Of a stretch of DNA of 11,386 nt, positions 1 through 7,242 are shown piece by piece (the stretch's first letter is position 1; each line of letters opens with the position of its first letter). The notes under the pieces were generated by a model. It worked only from the letters and a program-made list of their open reading frames with translations, had not been told where the DNA came from and made no database searches. A program made the translations under genes and the position numbers. The DNA is from CAZSVI01 sp964610205 (lineage in GTDB: Bacteria; Bacillota; Clostridia; DSM-8532), in assembly GCA_964610205.1 (NCBI GenBank), contig CAZSVI010000118.1, positions 1 through 11,386 on the forward strand. The letters are read 5' to 3'.

Positions 1-1288
1 CACTCCCGGTTTTTTCTCCATAACCTCCATACAAACCACGGACAGCACCTGTTGATGGATCTGTGACAACCATGGCCGATTGCGGTATTTCACCTCTTGA
101 TTCCGCATTGTCATTAATTCGCGGAAAATATGTGTCGTCCATATAAACTTCATCGAGTGCCTTCTGAACCCTTGGCTCCAGAGTAGTGGTTATTCTGAGT
201 CCGCCATTGTAAATCATGTCTTCGGCTGTCTGGGCACTGACCCCCTTTTGTTCGCTCAGATCCCGGATAACGGATTTTACTACCTCATCGACAAAGTAAG
301 TCTGGGTGCTTGTTTTGGTTTCCTTTCCGGCGCCCGGGTTATAGGTGAATGCAATTTCCTGCTGCATGGACTGCTCATATTCCTGTTCGGTAATCAAGCC
401 CTGTTCCAGCATCAGCCCAAGGATGTGATGTGTCCTTTTTATATTGCTTTCCTTATTATCCTCATTAATGGGAATATACCTTGACGGCCAGTTTGTTATA
501 CCGGCAAGGCTGGCGCATTCAGCCAGGGATAATTCCCGTACGTCCTTGTCATAGTATACCTGGGCTGCTGTTTCAACGCCATAAACCAAGCCTCCCATTG
601 GTACGGTGTTCATATACCGGGTCAGGATATCTTCCTTTGAAAGACCTTCCTGTTCCAGCCTTAATGCCTGCCATAATTCCTGTATTTTTCGCTTGGGAAT
701 AATATCGTCATTTCCTGTAAGGTTTTTTACCATCTGCTGTGTTATAGTGCTGCCCCCCTGAAAGCTTTTTTCACCGGCCAAAAGTTTTTTGGCGCTGTCA
801 TAGGACGCATAGAAAAACCTTATGAAATCAACGCCTTTGTGATCCCAGAAACGTTTATCTTCAATGGCAATATAGGCGTTGATAAGATTTTTCGGTATAT
901 CAGAATAGTCAATCCATACGCGGTTTTCATACTGTTTCAGTTCGGCAAGTACATTTCCTTCCGTGTCATAGATAAATGTATTGTATTTTGTACTTTGTAA
1001 ATCAACGGCTCTTAAGCTTGGAGTGGTCTGAATATAACCATAAACCATCCCTGCTCCGAGACCGGCGCCCACAAACCCGACCAAAATAACAAGTGCCAGG
1101 ATCAGTTTGAAGGAGCCCCACAAAACACGCAATATATATAACAGAGCCGATACAACCGGAGTTCTTTTTTTAGGACCCGCGATGTCCGGTTTAATCTTTT
1201 TTGTCCTTTTCGCTTTGTCCTTTAAGGGTCTTTCCTTTTTTACCTTATCTCTTTTAAATTTAATATTAAACAGCTTAAGCGGTTTCAT
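1..1288 (-). CDS. Class A penicillin-binding protein (PBP1A type), C-terminus outside window
   Basis: Bifunctional peptidoglycan synthase, membrane-anchored and acting outside the cell: glycosyltransferase plus transpeptidase. The first 429 codons are visible, read from ATG at 1288-1286 behind an AGGAGGAGG ribosome binding site. Residues 1-43 are a strongly basic cytoplasmic tail, and about 53-86 form the membrane anchor. The GT51 glycosyltransferase domain follows, with EDKRFWDHKGVD at 143-154 (E143 the expected catalytic acid), QGGSTITQQMVKN at 177-189, RKIQE at 200-204 and RYMNTVPMGGLVYGVETAA at 224-242. A linker leads into the start of the transpeptidase (RITTTLEP 365-372; AMVVTDPSTGAVRGLYGG 405-422). 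The active-site Ser-x-x-Lys and later motifs lie beyond base 1, so transpeptidase integrity cannot be judged. It is divergent from tyrS. The family is certain; the paralogue (PBP1A or PBP1B/PonA) is not. Confidence 0.95.
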   Translation of the reverse strand, partial: MKPLKLFNIKFKRDKVKKERPLKDKAKRTKKIKPDIAGPKKRTPVVSALLYILRVLWGSFKLILALVILVGFVGAGLGAGMVYGYIQTTPSLRAVDLQSTKYNTFIYDTEGNVLAELKQYENRVWIDYSDIPKNLINAYIAIEDKRFWDHKGVDFIRFFYASYDSAKKLLAGEKSFQGGSTITQQMVKNLTGNDDIIPKRKIQELWQALRLEQEGLSKEDILTRYMNTVPMGGLVYGVETAAQVYYDKDVRELSLAECASLAGITNWPSRYIPINEDNKESNIKRTHHILGLMLEQGLITEQEYEQSMQQEIAFTYNPGAGKETKTSTQTYFVDEVVKSVIRDLSEQKGVSAQTAEDMIYNGGLRITTTLEPRVQKALDEVYMDDTYFPRINDNAESRGEIPQSAMVVTDPSTGAVRGLYGGYGEKTGS

Positions 1289-1342
1289 AATCCTCCTCCT
1301 GAAAGGAATGGTTCTTAAAAATATGCAAAATTATCATATCAT

Positions 1343-1371
1343 ATTATAACACAAAAACAGGTCTGCAAAAG
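1343..1371 (-). promoter_or_regulatory. Candidate promoter of the penicillin-binding protein gene
   Basis: On the minus strand a perfect TATAAT (1343-1348) lies 55 bases before the start codon. The matching -35 region (about 1366-1371, CTTTTG at 17 bp spacing) is poor. The position, between the divergent genes, supports the call; the -35 does not. Confidence 0.4.
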
Positions 1372-1388
1372 TTTTTTTTCATTTACAC

Positions 1389-1417
1389 TGGAAGTGTGGG
1401 GAATAATTCATTATAAT
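1389..1417 (+). promoter_or_regulatory. Candidate tyrS promoter
   Basis: TATAAT at 1412-1417 is the only good -10 before tyrS. The -35 at 17 bp (TGGAAG, 1389-1394) is weak; TTTACA at 1382-1387 is better but sits 24 bp away. Transcription from here would give a leader of about 115 bases. Confidence 0.4.
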
Positions 1418-1457
1418 ATGGGTATTGCGGGAAATCATTTATCAAGCACCCCAAACA

Positions 1458-1494
1458 CCCCTGCCTCTGCACACAATACGAGGTTGGGCGGGGG
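1458..1494 (+). other. GC-rich imperfect inverted repeat in the tyrS leader
   Basis: A C-rich arm (CCCCTGCCTC, 1458-1467) can pair imperfectly with GAGG (1480-1483) and the G-rich run at 1486-1494. The G-rich side (GG, GGG, GGGGG separated by short spacers) is unusual for this AT-rich DNA. It lies between the candidate promoter and the tyrS start. I see no T-box specifier loop, conserved AGGGUGGnACCGCG-like box or terminator, so no mechanism can be assigned. Confidence 0.3.
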
Positions 1495-1538
1495 CCATGT
1501 TGGTTCCTTGTTTTAAGAGGTTTAAAATTCAGGAAAGG

Positions 1539-2780
1539 ATGAATAAGTTGGAAAAATCAAACGTCTACGATATATTAAAAGAACGGGGTTTTATAGCACA
1601 GGCTACACATGAAGAAAAAATACGGGTAATTTTAAGCAATGAAAAGGTTACTTTTTATATAGGGTTCGATCCGACGGCCGACAGCCTGCATGTAGGTCAT
1701 TTTCTCCAGTTGGTTGTAATGTCGCATATGCAGAAGGCTGGACACCGTCCTATTGCGATATTGGGAGGCGGGACCGCCATGGTGGGAGATCCCACCGGAA
1801 AAACCGATATGCGCAAGATGCTGACACATAAGGAAATACAGTACAATGCGAGCCAATTCAAGAAACAAATGCGGAATCTTGTGGATTTCAGTGAAGGAAG
1901 GGCGTTGATGATTGATAACGCCGGTTGGCTTTTGGGTCTAAAATATATTGAATTCTTAAGGGATATCGGAGTCCATTTTTCGGTAAACCGCATGCTTACG
2001 GCTGAGTGTTTCAAATCCCGGCTGGAGAAAGGTTTATCATTTATTGAATTCAATTATATGCTGATGCAGAGCTATGACTTCCTGAAGCTGTATCAGGATT
2101 ATCAATGCAGATTCCAGTTGGGCGGCGACGACCAGTGGAGTAATATTTTAGGCGGCGTTGATCTGGTACGTCGCGTAGAGGGTGAGGAAGTTTACGGTAT
2201 GACCTTCGGACTGCTGACAACCAGCGAGGGTAAAAAAATGGGGAAAACAGAACAGGGAGCAATATGGCTTGATCCGGAGAAAACAACGCCTTATGAATTT
2301 TACCAGTACTGGAGGAATACGCATGATGCCGATGTTATTAAATGCCTGAAGCTTTTAACCTTTATTCCGATGGAGCAGATTGAAGAATTATCGGCGTTCA
2401 GGGACGAAAAAATCAATGAGGCCAAAGAGATTCTTGCCTTTGAGGTTACAAAAACAGTCCATGGCGAGGAAGAAGCCGGGAAAGCCCAACAGGCGGCAAG
2501 AGCCCTTTTTGCCAAAGATGGAACTTCAGAGAGCATTCCGTCAACAAATATTAAGACAGAAGCGCTTCAAAATGGGACCGGTATTCTGGATATACTGATA
2601 CTGGCTGAACTGGTACCGTCAAAAGGAGAGGGAAGAAGAGTGATACTGCAGGGCGGCTTGTATATTAACGGAGATCGGGTGGACGATCCGAACCTTATTA
2701 TTACCGAAGCCGATTTTAAAAATGGCGAAATGATTATACGAAAAGGGAAAAAAGCATATCATAGGATGGTTATAGGGTGA
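1539..2780 (+). CDS. tyrS: Tyrosyl-tRNA synthetase
   Basis: Cytoplasmic class I aminoacyl-tRNA synthetase that activates tyrosine with ATP and charges tRNA-Tyr. The protein is 413 residues, a normal length. Visible motifs are YIGFDPTADSLHVGH at 40-54 (the HIGH signature is HVGH), GGDDQWSNILGG at 195-206, the KMSKS-loop variant KMGKT at 233-237, and a C-terminal S4 RNA-binding domain at about 347-405. The sequence resembles the clostridial TyrS subtype. I chose ATG 1539 because the homologous N-terminus (NVYDILKERGFIAQ) begins just after it and AGG at 1531-1533 is well spaced. In-frame extension upstream to TTG 1425 or ATG 1497 would add unrelated residues and reach back to the -10 box. Confidence 0.97.
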   Translation: MNKLEKSNVYDILKERGFIAQATHEEKIRVILSNEKVTFYIGFDPTADSLHVGHFLQLVVMSHMQKAGHRPIAILGGGTAMVGDPTGKTDMRKMLTHKEIQYNASQFKKQMRNLVDFSEGRALMIDNAGWLLGLKYIEFLRDIGVHFSVNRMLTAECFKSRLEKGLSFIEFNYMLMQSYDFLKLYQDYQCRFQLGGDDQWSNILGGVDLVRRVEGEEVYGMTFGLLTTSEGKKMGKTEQGAIWLDPEKTTPYEFYQYWRNTHDADVIKCLKLLTFIPMEQIEELSAFRDEKINEAKEILAFEVTKTVHGEEEAGKAQQAARALFAKDGTSESIPSTNIKTEALQNGTGILDILILAELVPSKGEGRRVILQGGLYINGDRVDDPNLIITEADFKNGEMIIRKGKKAYHRMVIG

Positions 2781-2822
2781 TTTGATATAGTTGATTTTGG
2801 ATTTTTAATTTCCGACATCAAA

Positions 2823-2852
2823 TTAACAGCAGGAATTAAAAACTGATATTAA
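2823..2852 (+). promoter_or_regulatory. Candidate promoter of the HTH regulator gene
   Basis: TTAACA (2823-2828), an 18-bp spacer, then TATTAA (2847-2852) preceded by an extended -10 TGA (2844-2846). It lies 60 bases before the start codon of the regulator. No convincing tyrS terminator separates them, so some read-through from tyrS is possible. Confidence 0.4.
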
Positions 2853-2869
2853 CCTGTTATTGCTGAAAG

Positions 2870-2895
2870 ATCAAACATCAAACATCAAACATCAA
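2870..2895 (+). repeat. Tandem heptamer ATCAAAC, about 3.7 copies
   Basis: ATCAAAC is repeated at 2870, 2877 and 2884, with a partial fourth copy at 2891. The tract ends about ten bases before the ribosome binding site of the HTH gene, so it would lie in its 5' UTR. The exact repetition suggests replication slippage. Confidence 0.8.
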
Positions 2896-2911
2896 TGGAA
2901 CGGAGATCATT

Positions 2912-3403
2912 ATGCGGATTAAGGTTGGTGAAATAATCAGGGCAAAGCGGGAAGAAAAAAACATCTCCCTGGTTTCGTTTGCTGATGAACTGAATATTTC
3001 TCCCGGTTATTTGTCACAAATTGAAAATGGTGTTAAGAAAAATCCAAATCTGGAGATTCTGTTAAAAATAATTGACAGGCTGGATATTGATCTTGCCATG
3101 CTTCTCGGGGTGGAAAGCAATGAGGAAAACTATCATGTTAAAATACCGTCTCTCCTGAAGTTTATTCTGGCAAAGGAAAGAAACTTCATGGCACTTAGCG
3201 ATCCGGAGGTTTTAAAAATGTTCTGTTCCTTAACAGAGAGGGTGCTTGATACAAAATACCTGTTTGAGGATACGGCCTTGTATAAAATGTTTCTTAATGA
3301 TCTGATAAATCAGACCGAATCGACAATAAAAAGGTATATGGGCATGCAGATTTTGATGGAGAACAGAAATGCCCCAGTTGAAAAATGCGATTCCAAAGGA
3401 TGA
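2912..3403 (+). CDS. XRE/Cro-C1-type helix-turn-helix regulator
   Basis: Predicted DNA-binding protein of 163 residues. Residues 5-66 form a typical HTH_3 domain: VGEIIRAKREEKNISL begins it, SFADELN (22-28) and SPGYLSQIENG (30-40) give the helix-turn-helix, and the region up to LAMLLG (61-66) closes the fold. The C-terminal hundred residues look helical and charged, without a domain I recognise. No membrane segment is seen. Start ATG 2912 follows CGGAG at 2901-2905. It sits between tyrS and the SCIFF precursor gene, reads in the same direction, and the SCIFF promoter lies just after its stop. That makes it a candidate local regulator of the peptide cassette, but this is inference from position. 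Confidence 0.88.
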   Translation: MRIKVGEIIRAKREEKNISLVSFADELNISPGYLSQIENGVKKNPNLEILLKIIDRLDIDLAMLLGVESNEENYHVKIPSLLKFILAKERNFMALSDPEVLKMFCSLTERVLDTKYLFEDTALYKMFLNDLINQTESTIKRYMGMQILMENRNAPVEKCDSKG

Positions 3404-3411
3404 AATTTGTA

Positions 3412-3441
3412 TTGTACGAAAAAGAAGCGATGTGATATAAT
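3412..3441 (+). promoter_or_regulatory. Promoter of the SCIFF precursor gene
   Basis: TTGTAC (3412-3417), an 18-bp spacer and a perfect TATAAT (3436-3441) with an extended -10 TGA (3433-3435). The predicted start near 3448 gives a leader of about 33 bases ahead of a strong ribosome binding site. Confidence 0.65.
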
Positions 3442-3480
3442 GTGTCGGTACATAATCAAATATACAAGGAGGATATCGCA

Positions 3481-3624
3481 ATGAAGCATATAAAAACAAT
3501 AAACGGCAATGTTTTGAACAAGGATTTAAAAAAAGTGGGCTGCGGAGAATGCCAGACATCTTGCCAGTCGGCTTGTAAAACTTCCTGTACTGTTGCAAAT
3601 CAAAAATGTGAAAGAAAACAATAA
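3481..3624 (+). CDS. scfA: SCIFF ranthipeptide precursor (six cysteines in forty-five residues)
   Basis: Precursor of a ribosomally made, post-translationally modified peptide, 47 residues long. The leader MKHIKTINGNVLNKDLKKVG is followed by a core with six cysteines at 21, 24, 28, 32, 36 and 43 (GCGECQTSCQSACKTSC at 20-36). This is the near-invariant SCIFF pattern of Clostridia. Known biochemistry of the Clostridium thermocellum homologue (CteA) places a thioether between a core Cys and a Thr, as I recall Cys32 and Thr37; both are present at those positions here. AAGGAGG (3466-3472) lies 8 bases before ATG 3481. A longer frame from GTG 3442 is rejected because it starts at the -10 box. The maturase follows 73 bases downstream. 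The family is very sure; the cellular role of SCIFF peptides is unsettled. Confidence 0.95.
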   Translation: MKHIKTINGNVLNKDLKKVGCGECQTSCQSACKTSCTVANQKCERKQ

Positions 3625-3632
3625 AACTCGAC

Positions 3633-3656
3633 AGGGCTGCAAAGCCCTTTTTATTT
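3633..3656 (+). terminator. Short terminator hairpin between SCIFF precursor and maturase
   Basis: AGGGCT (3633-3638), loop GCAA, AGCCCT (3643-3648), then a T-rich run interrupted by one A up to 3656. The 6-bp stem is short, and I see no good promoter between it and the maturase, so it probably ends only part of the transcripts and lowers maturase expression relative to the precursor. Confidence 0.75.
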
Positions 3657-3697
3657 GATAAGATAAATACATGATTTAGAATAAAGAGGTTGTATTC

Positions 3698-5110
3698 ATG
3701 ATTCACCGGTTTACTATACACAATACCCATATGGTGCTGGATGTTAACAGCGGAGCGGTTCACATACTTGATGATAAAGCAGACGGTGTGCTGTCCTGCT
3801 ATGATGAAAACGGTACTCCCACTGAGAATAAAATAGAGGGTCTCGTAGCGGAGTATGGGCATAAGATAGTGGAAGAAGCCCGCACCGAGTTGGAATATCT
3901 TAAAGAAAAAGAGCTTCTTTTCTCGAAAGACCCGTATGAAGAAATTTTCGCGGGGCGGACACTTCCGGTAGTAGTCAAAGCCCTATGCCTCCATATCGCT
4001 CATGATTGTAATATGCGATGCAGGTATTGTTTTGCCGGAGAAGGGGATTATTGCGGCGAAAAGTCTCATATGTCTCTGGAGGTTGGGAAGAAAGCCATTG
4101 ATTTTGTTACGGAAAATTCGGGTAACCGCAGGAATCTCGAGATTGATTTTTTTGGCGGAGAACCCCTTTTAAACATGGAAACGGTAAAAGGGATTATAGA
4201 GTATGCCGGGAAAAAAGAAAACTCACATAACAAACGTTTCAGGTTTACAATTACCACAAACGGCCTGCTGCTGGATGATAAAGTAATGGATTATGTGAAC
4301 GGAACCATGGATAATATTGTTTTGAGTATCGACGGGAGGAAGGATATAAACGATATTATGCGCATTCGGAAAGACGGCAGAGGCAGCTATGACGCCATTG
4401 TTCCAAAATTTCAGAAAATGGCGCAAATGAGGAAGGATAAGGATTATTACGTTCGCGGAACCTTTACAAGCAATAATCTGGATTTTTCAAAGGATGTTCT
4501 TCACATGGCGGAGTTAGGATTTGATCAAATATCCATAGAGCCCGTTGTATTACCGGATGGTTCGGGCATGGAAATACGGGAGGAACACCTTAATACGCTA
4601 TTTATGGAATACGAAAAGCTCGCTATGGAATTGTTCAACCTGAAAAATAAAGGCAAGGAGGTTAATTTTTTTCACTTTATGATTGATCCTGAAGGAGGAC
4701 CGTGTGTGGCAAAAAGGCTTAGAGGCTGCGGTTCCGGAACGGAGTATCTTGCCGTAACGCCTCAGGGCGATTTGTTCCCATGCCATCAGTTTGTCGGTAT
4801 GCCGGAGTTTTTATTGGGTGACGTATTTTATGGAATTAACCGTCCGGGCATCATGGAAACATTCCAAAACATCAATGTGTACGCAAAGGAAAAATGCAGA
4901 AATTGCTGGGCCAAATTTTACTGCAGCGGCGGGTGTGCCGCTAATGCATGGAAATTTCACAAGGATTTGGCCGGCTGTTATGAAATTGGATGCGAACTGC
5001 AGAAAAGAAGATTGGAATGCGCATTATGGCTGAAGGCAATGGAAATGTCAGAGGAACTGCTCTCGGACCGGTTTCAAACGACGATTGATTTGAGAAAAGA
5101 GGAGGGATGA
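3698..5110 (+). CDS. scfB: SCIFF maturase, radical SAM/SPASM thioether synthase
   Basis: Radical S-adenosylmethionine enzyme predicted to join Cys sulfur atoms of the SCIFF core to acceptor residues (thioether formation). The 470 residues run in the expected order. A peptide-recognition (RRE/PqqD-like) region lies at about 1-85. The radical SAM cluster motif is CNMRCRYC with C104, C108 and C111, followed by FFGGEPLL at 151-158 and LSIDG at 209-213. The SPASM region has Cys at 336, 344, 362, 400, 403, 409, 413, 427 and 432 for two auxiliary iron-sulfur clusters (CRNCWAKFYCSGGC at 400-413). Start ATG 3698 has AAAGAGG (3683-3689) 8 bases upstream. It follows its substrate gene and overlaps the HD gene by four bases. 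It matches the CteB type in length and motifs. The exact crosslink pattern is inferred from the family. Confidence 0.96.
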   Translation: MIHRFTIHNTHMVLDVNSGAVHILDDKADGVLSCYDENGTPTENKIEGLVAEYGHKIVEEARTELEYLKEKELLFSKDPYEEIFAGRTLPVVVKALCLHIAHDCNMRCRYCFAGEGDYCGEKSHMSLEVGKKAIDFVTENSGNRRNLEIDFFGGEPLLNMETVKGIIEYAGKKENSHNKRFRFTITTNGLLLDDKVMDYVNGTMDNIVLSIDGRKDINDIMRIRKDGRGSYDAIVPKFQKMAQMRKDKDYYVRGTFTSNNLDFSKDVLHMAELGFDQISIEPVVLPDGSGMEIREEHLNTLFMEYEKLAMELFNLKNKGKEVNFFHFMIDPEGGPCVAKRLRGCGSGTEYLAVTPQGDLFPCHQFVGMPEFLLGDVFYGINRPGIMETFQNINVYAKEKCRNCWAKFYCSGGCAANAWKFHKDLAGCYEIGCELQKRRLECALWLKAMEMSEELLSDRFQTTIDLRKEEG

Positions 5111-5775
5111 CTTTGCTGGTAACATTGGATGATGTTAAAAAGAATGAGGAAGTGAATACTCTTCTGAAGCTGGCGCAAAAACAACTGGAGATCCGTGGGT
5201 TTACCGAACATTCCTTCCGGCATGTCGGCAGAACTTCCAATACTGCGGGAGCAATTTTAAAAAAACTGGGACATGATGCCAGGGAAGTTGAATTGGCACG
5301 TATAGCCGGATATCTCCATGATATCGGTAACGCCGTTAACCGGGATGACCATGCGCACACGGGCGCTTATATGGCATATAAAATTTTAACCGGAATGGGA
5401 ATGGGGTATGAAGAAGCCGGGGAAATTATGCAGGCTATTGGAAATCATGATGAAGGCAGCGGCACGGCAGTCAGTAATGTATCGGCGGCGTTGATTTTAG
5501 CCGACAAATCCGACGTTCACAGAAGCAGGGTAACAAACACTGATATCTCAACCTTTGATATACATGACCGCGTGAATTATGCTGTTGTCAAATCCGGGCT
5601 TGTTGTAGATGCGGTTAATATGAAAACCATTCTGCAGTTGGATATCGATACTGTAATATGCCCTGTGATGGACTATTTTGAAATTTTCCTCGATCGTATG
5701 AAGATGAATCGAAGAGCGGCGGAATTTTTGAAACTAAAGTTTGAATTGGTAATAAACAACAACCAGCTTCTATAA
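5107..5775 (+). CDS. HD-domain phosphohydrolase, SCIFF-cassette associated
   Basis: Soluble metal-dependent phosphohydrolase of the HD superfamily, up to 222 residues, substrate unknown. Ligand-type residues occur in order: H39 (EHSFRHV), H71-D72 within YLHDIGN, H82/H84, H114-D115 (GNHDEGSG) and D133 (LADKSD). The domain covers about residues 20-160, and the remaining tail may pack or dimerise. The gene overlaps the maturase in ATGA (5107-5110), so the two are translationally coupled. The start is ambiguous: AGGAGG at 5100-5105 is too close to ATG 5107 but ideally spaced (7 bases) for TTG 5113, which would shorten the protein by two residues. Homologues commonly sit beside SCIFF and secD in Clostridia as far as I know. 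Whether it acts on a nucleotide signal or in the peptide pathway cannot be told from the sequence. Confidence 0.88.
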   Translation: MTLLVTLDDVKKNEEVNTLLKLAQKQLEIRGFTEHSFRHVGRTSNTAGAILKKLGHDAREVELARIAGYLHDIGNAVNRDDHAHTGAYMAYKILTGMGMGYEEAGEIMQAIGNHDEGSGTAVSNVSAALILADKSDVHRSRVTNTDISTFDIHDRVNYAVVKSGLVVDAVNMKTILQLDIDTVICPVMDYFEIFLDRMKMNRRAAEFLKLKFELVINNNQLL

Positions 5776-5842
5776 AATATTCAAGCTTCAATATTCAACA
5801 AGTTTTGATATATCTGCGCCTGATAGCTGTATTTGTACAGCT
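5776..5842. repeat. Direct repeat and hairpin after the HD gene
   Basis: AATATTCAA occurs at 5776-5784 and 5790-5798. Further on, AGCTGTA (5825-5831) and TACAGCT (5836-5842) form a perfect 7-bp stem with a TTTG loop. No T-tract follows, so I do not call a terminator; it could be a pause or mRNA-end structure. Confidence 0.5.
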
Positions 5843-5867
5843 CCTGTCAATATACCAAAAAACGATA

Positions 5868-5896
5868 TTGACCGAGGCTGACATAGATTATATAAT
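5868..5896 (+). promoter_or_regulatory. secD-secF promoter
   Basis: TTGACC (5868-5873), exactly 17 bp, TATAAT (5891-5896). This is the best housekeeping-type promoter in the window. The predicted start near 5903 leaves a leader of about 30 bases before secD, so secDF need not depend on the SCIFF transcript. Confidence 0.75.
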
Positions 5897-5933
5897 AACA
5901 TGAGCGGTATGACAAAAGAAGGAGGAGAACTTC

Positions 5934-7226
5934 ATGAAAAAAAACAGTGTTTTAAAGCTGTTTGCGGTTATACTTGTTATTATTGTATGTGCGTTTTTAC
6001 TATACAATGAATTAACAAATGAAGAAAGAGACGGTATTCGTACCGGGATTGATATCAGAGGCGGAGTAAGCGCAATTCTGGAGCCGTATATTGAAGAGGG
6101 TTCATTGACAAATGAACAAATCGGTAAAGGGTTGAATTCGGCTAAAACAATTCTGGATAAGCGCTTGGATAACAAAAGAATTTTTGACAGGAGTATAAAT
6201 ATAGACACTGTTAACAACCGCATTATCGTTGAGATTCCCTGGGCTTCGGGGGAAACCAATTTCAATCCCCAGGATACCATAGATGAACTTGGAAAAACAG
6301 CACTTCTTACATTCCAGGAGGTTGATCCGAACAAAATAGATGAATTCGGACAGTATCTCCCAACAGGGATAATTGTCCTGCAGGGTACTCAGGTGAAAGA
6401 TGCAAATCCGGCCCCGGATCAGGATAACCCGGGAAGATGGGTTGTGCATCTGGAGCTTGATCCTTCCGGTATAGCCTCTTTTGCGGAAGCTACGGGACGA
6501 CTGATTGGAAAACCGATTGCGATTTTTCTGGATGATCAATATATTTCGGCTCCAACGGTAAATACACGAATTGACGGTGGTTCGGCAATTATTACCGGAC
6601 AGCGGGATGCTGTGGAAGCCGGGCAACTGGCTGCGACCATACGTGCCGGTGCGCTTCCTTTCAGGCTGGTTGCCACAAAGGTTGACTCCATAAGCCCGCA
6701 GCTTGGCATGGGAGCAATGGGGGTCGCAATAACATCGGGAATTATAGGTTTTATCCTTGTGTGTATTTACATGCTGTTAATATATAGACTGCCGGGTCTG
6801 TTAGCCAATTTTGCCCTGTTTGGCTTGGTAGTACTGCAGCTTCTGTTTATTGCCTGGACAGGCGCTTCCATAACCCTGCCCGGAATCGGTGGTATTATTC
6901 TTGCCATTGGAATTGGTGTTGATGCCAATGTTATAATATTTGAGAGAATAAAAGAAGAACTGAAGGCCGGAAAAACTTTGCGCGCTTCTGTTGAACAGGG
7001 TTTTAAACGTGCATTGACCGCTGTTCTTGACTCAAACGTAACAACTTTAATTACTGCCGCTGTTCTGTTCATGATGGGTACAGGCCCTATCAAGGGTTTT
7101 GCATTGACTCTCGGAATTGGTGTGGCGCTAAGCTTCTTAACGGCTGTAGTAGGCACCCGTTTAATGCTTCAGGCGGTTACAGGCGTGGAGTTTGCAAAGA
7201 ACAAATGGCTGTACGGTATAAAATAA
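5934..7226 (+). CDS. secD: Protein translocase subunit SecD
   Basis: Membrane subunit that assists the SecYEG translocon, using the ion gradient to pull secreted proteins outward and release them. The 430 residues begin with a transmembrane helix (about 7-25), then GIDIRGG (38-44), the family motif usually GLDLRGG. The large extracellular domain includes LGKTALLTFQEVD (119-131), RLIGKPIAIFLDDQYISAP (189-207) and GGSAIITGQ (215-223). Five further helices lie at about 262-285, 288-310, 314-336, 363-382 and 388-412. GIGVDANVIIFERIKEE (326-342) is the conserved proton-path segment. Length is normal for a separate clostridial SecD. AAGGAGG at 5919-5925 lies 8 bases before ATG 5934. secF follows after 16 bases. 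Confidence 0.97.
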   Translation: MKKNSVLKLFAVILVIIVCAFLLYNELTNEERDGIRTGIDIRGGVSAILEPYIEEGSLTNEQIGKGLNSAKTILDKRLDNKRIFDRSINIDTVNNRIIVEIPWASGETNFNPQDTIDELGKTALLTFQEVDPNKIDEFGQYLPTGIIVLQGTQVKDANPAPDQDNPGRWVVHLELDPSGIASFAEATGRLIGKPIAIFLDDQYISAPTVNTRIDGGSAIITGQRDAVEAGQLAATIRAGALPFRLVATKVDSISPQLGMGAMGVAITSGIIGFILVCIYMLLIYRLPGLLANFALFGLVVLQLLFIAWTGASITLPGIGGIILAIGIGVDANVIIFERIKEELKAGKTLRASVEQGFKRALTAVLDSNVTTLITAAVLFMMGTGPIKGFALTLGIGVALSFLTAVVGTRLMLQAVTGVEFAKNKWLYGIK

Positions 7227-7242
7227 CAGGAGGTGAATAACA

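Noticed and set aside
1425..1538. N-terminal extension of TyrS by 38 codons from TTG 1425
   Set aside because: The added residues do not resemble TyrS, the start lies at the predicted transcription start, and ATG 1539 matches the family N-terminus.
1300..1538. T-box riboswitch before tyrS
   Set aside because: No specifier stem, no conserved T-box sequence and no terminator/anti-terminator pair; the leader of about 115 bases is too short.
2870..2895. ATCAAAC repeats as a CRISPR array or iteron origin
   Set aside because: The units are 7 bp, contiguous and without spacers, and no replication gene is nearby; slippage is simpler.
3442..3480. Thirteen extra codons for the SCIFF precursor from GTG 3442
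   Set aside because: The GTG directly follows the -10 box, has no ribosome site, and the known SCIFF N-terminus begins at ATG 3481.
5825..5842. Terminator after the HD gene
   Set aside because: A perfect 7-bp stem, but no T-tract on either side.
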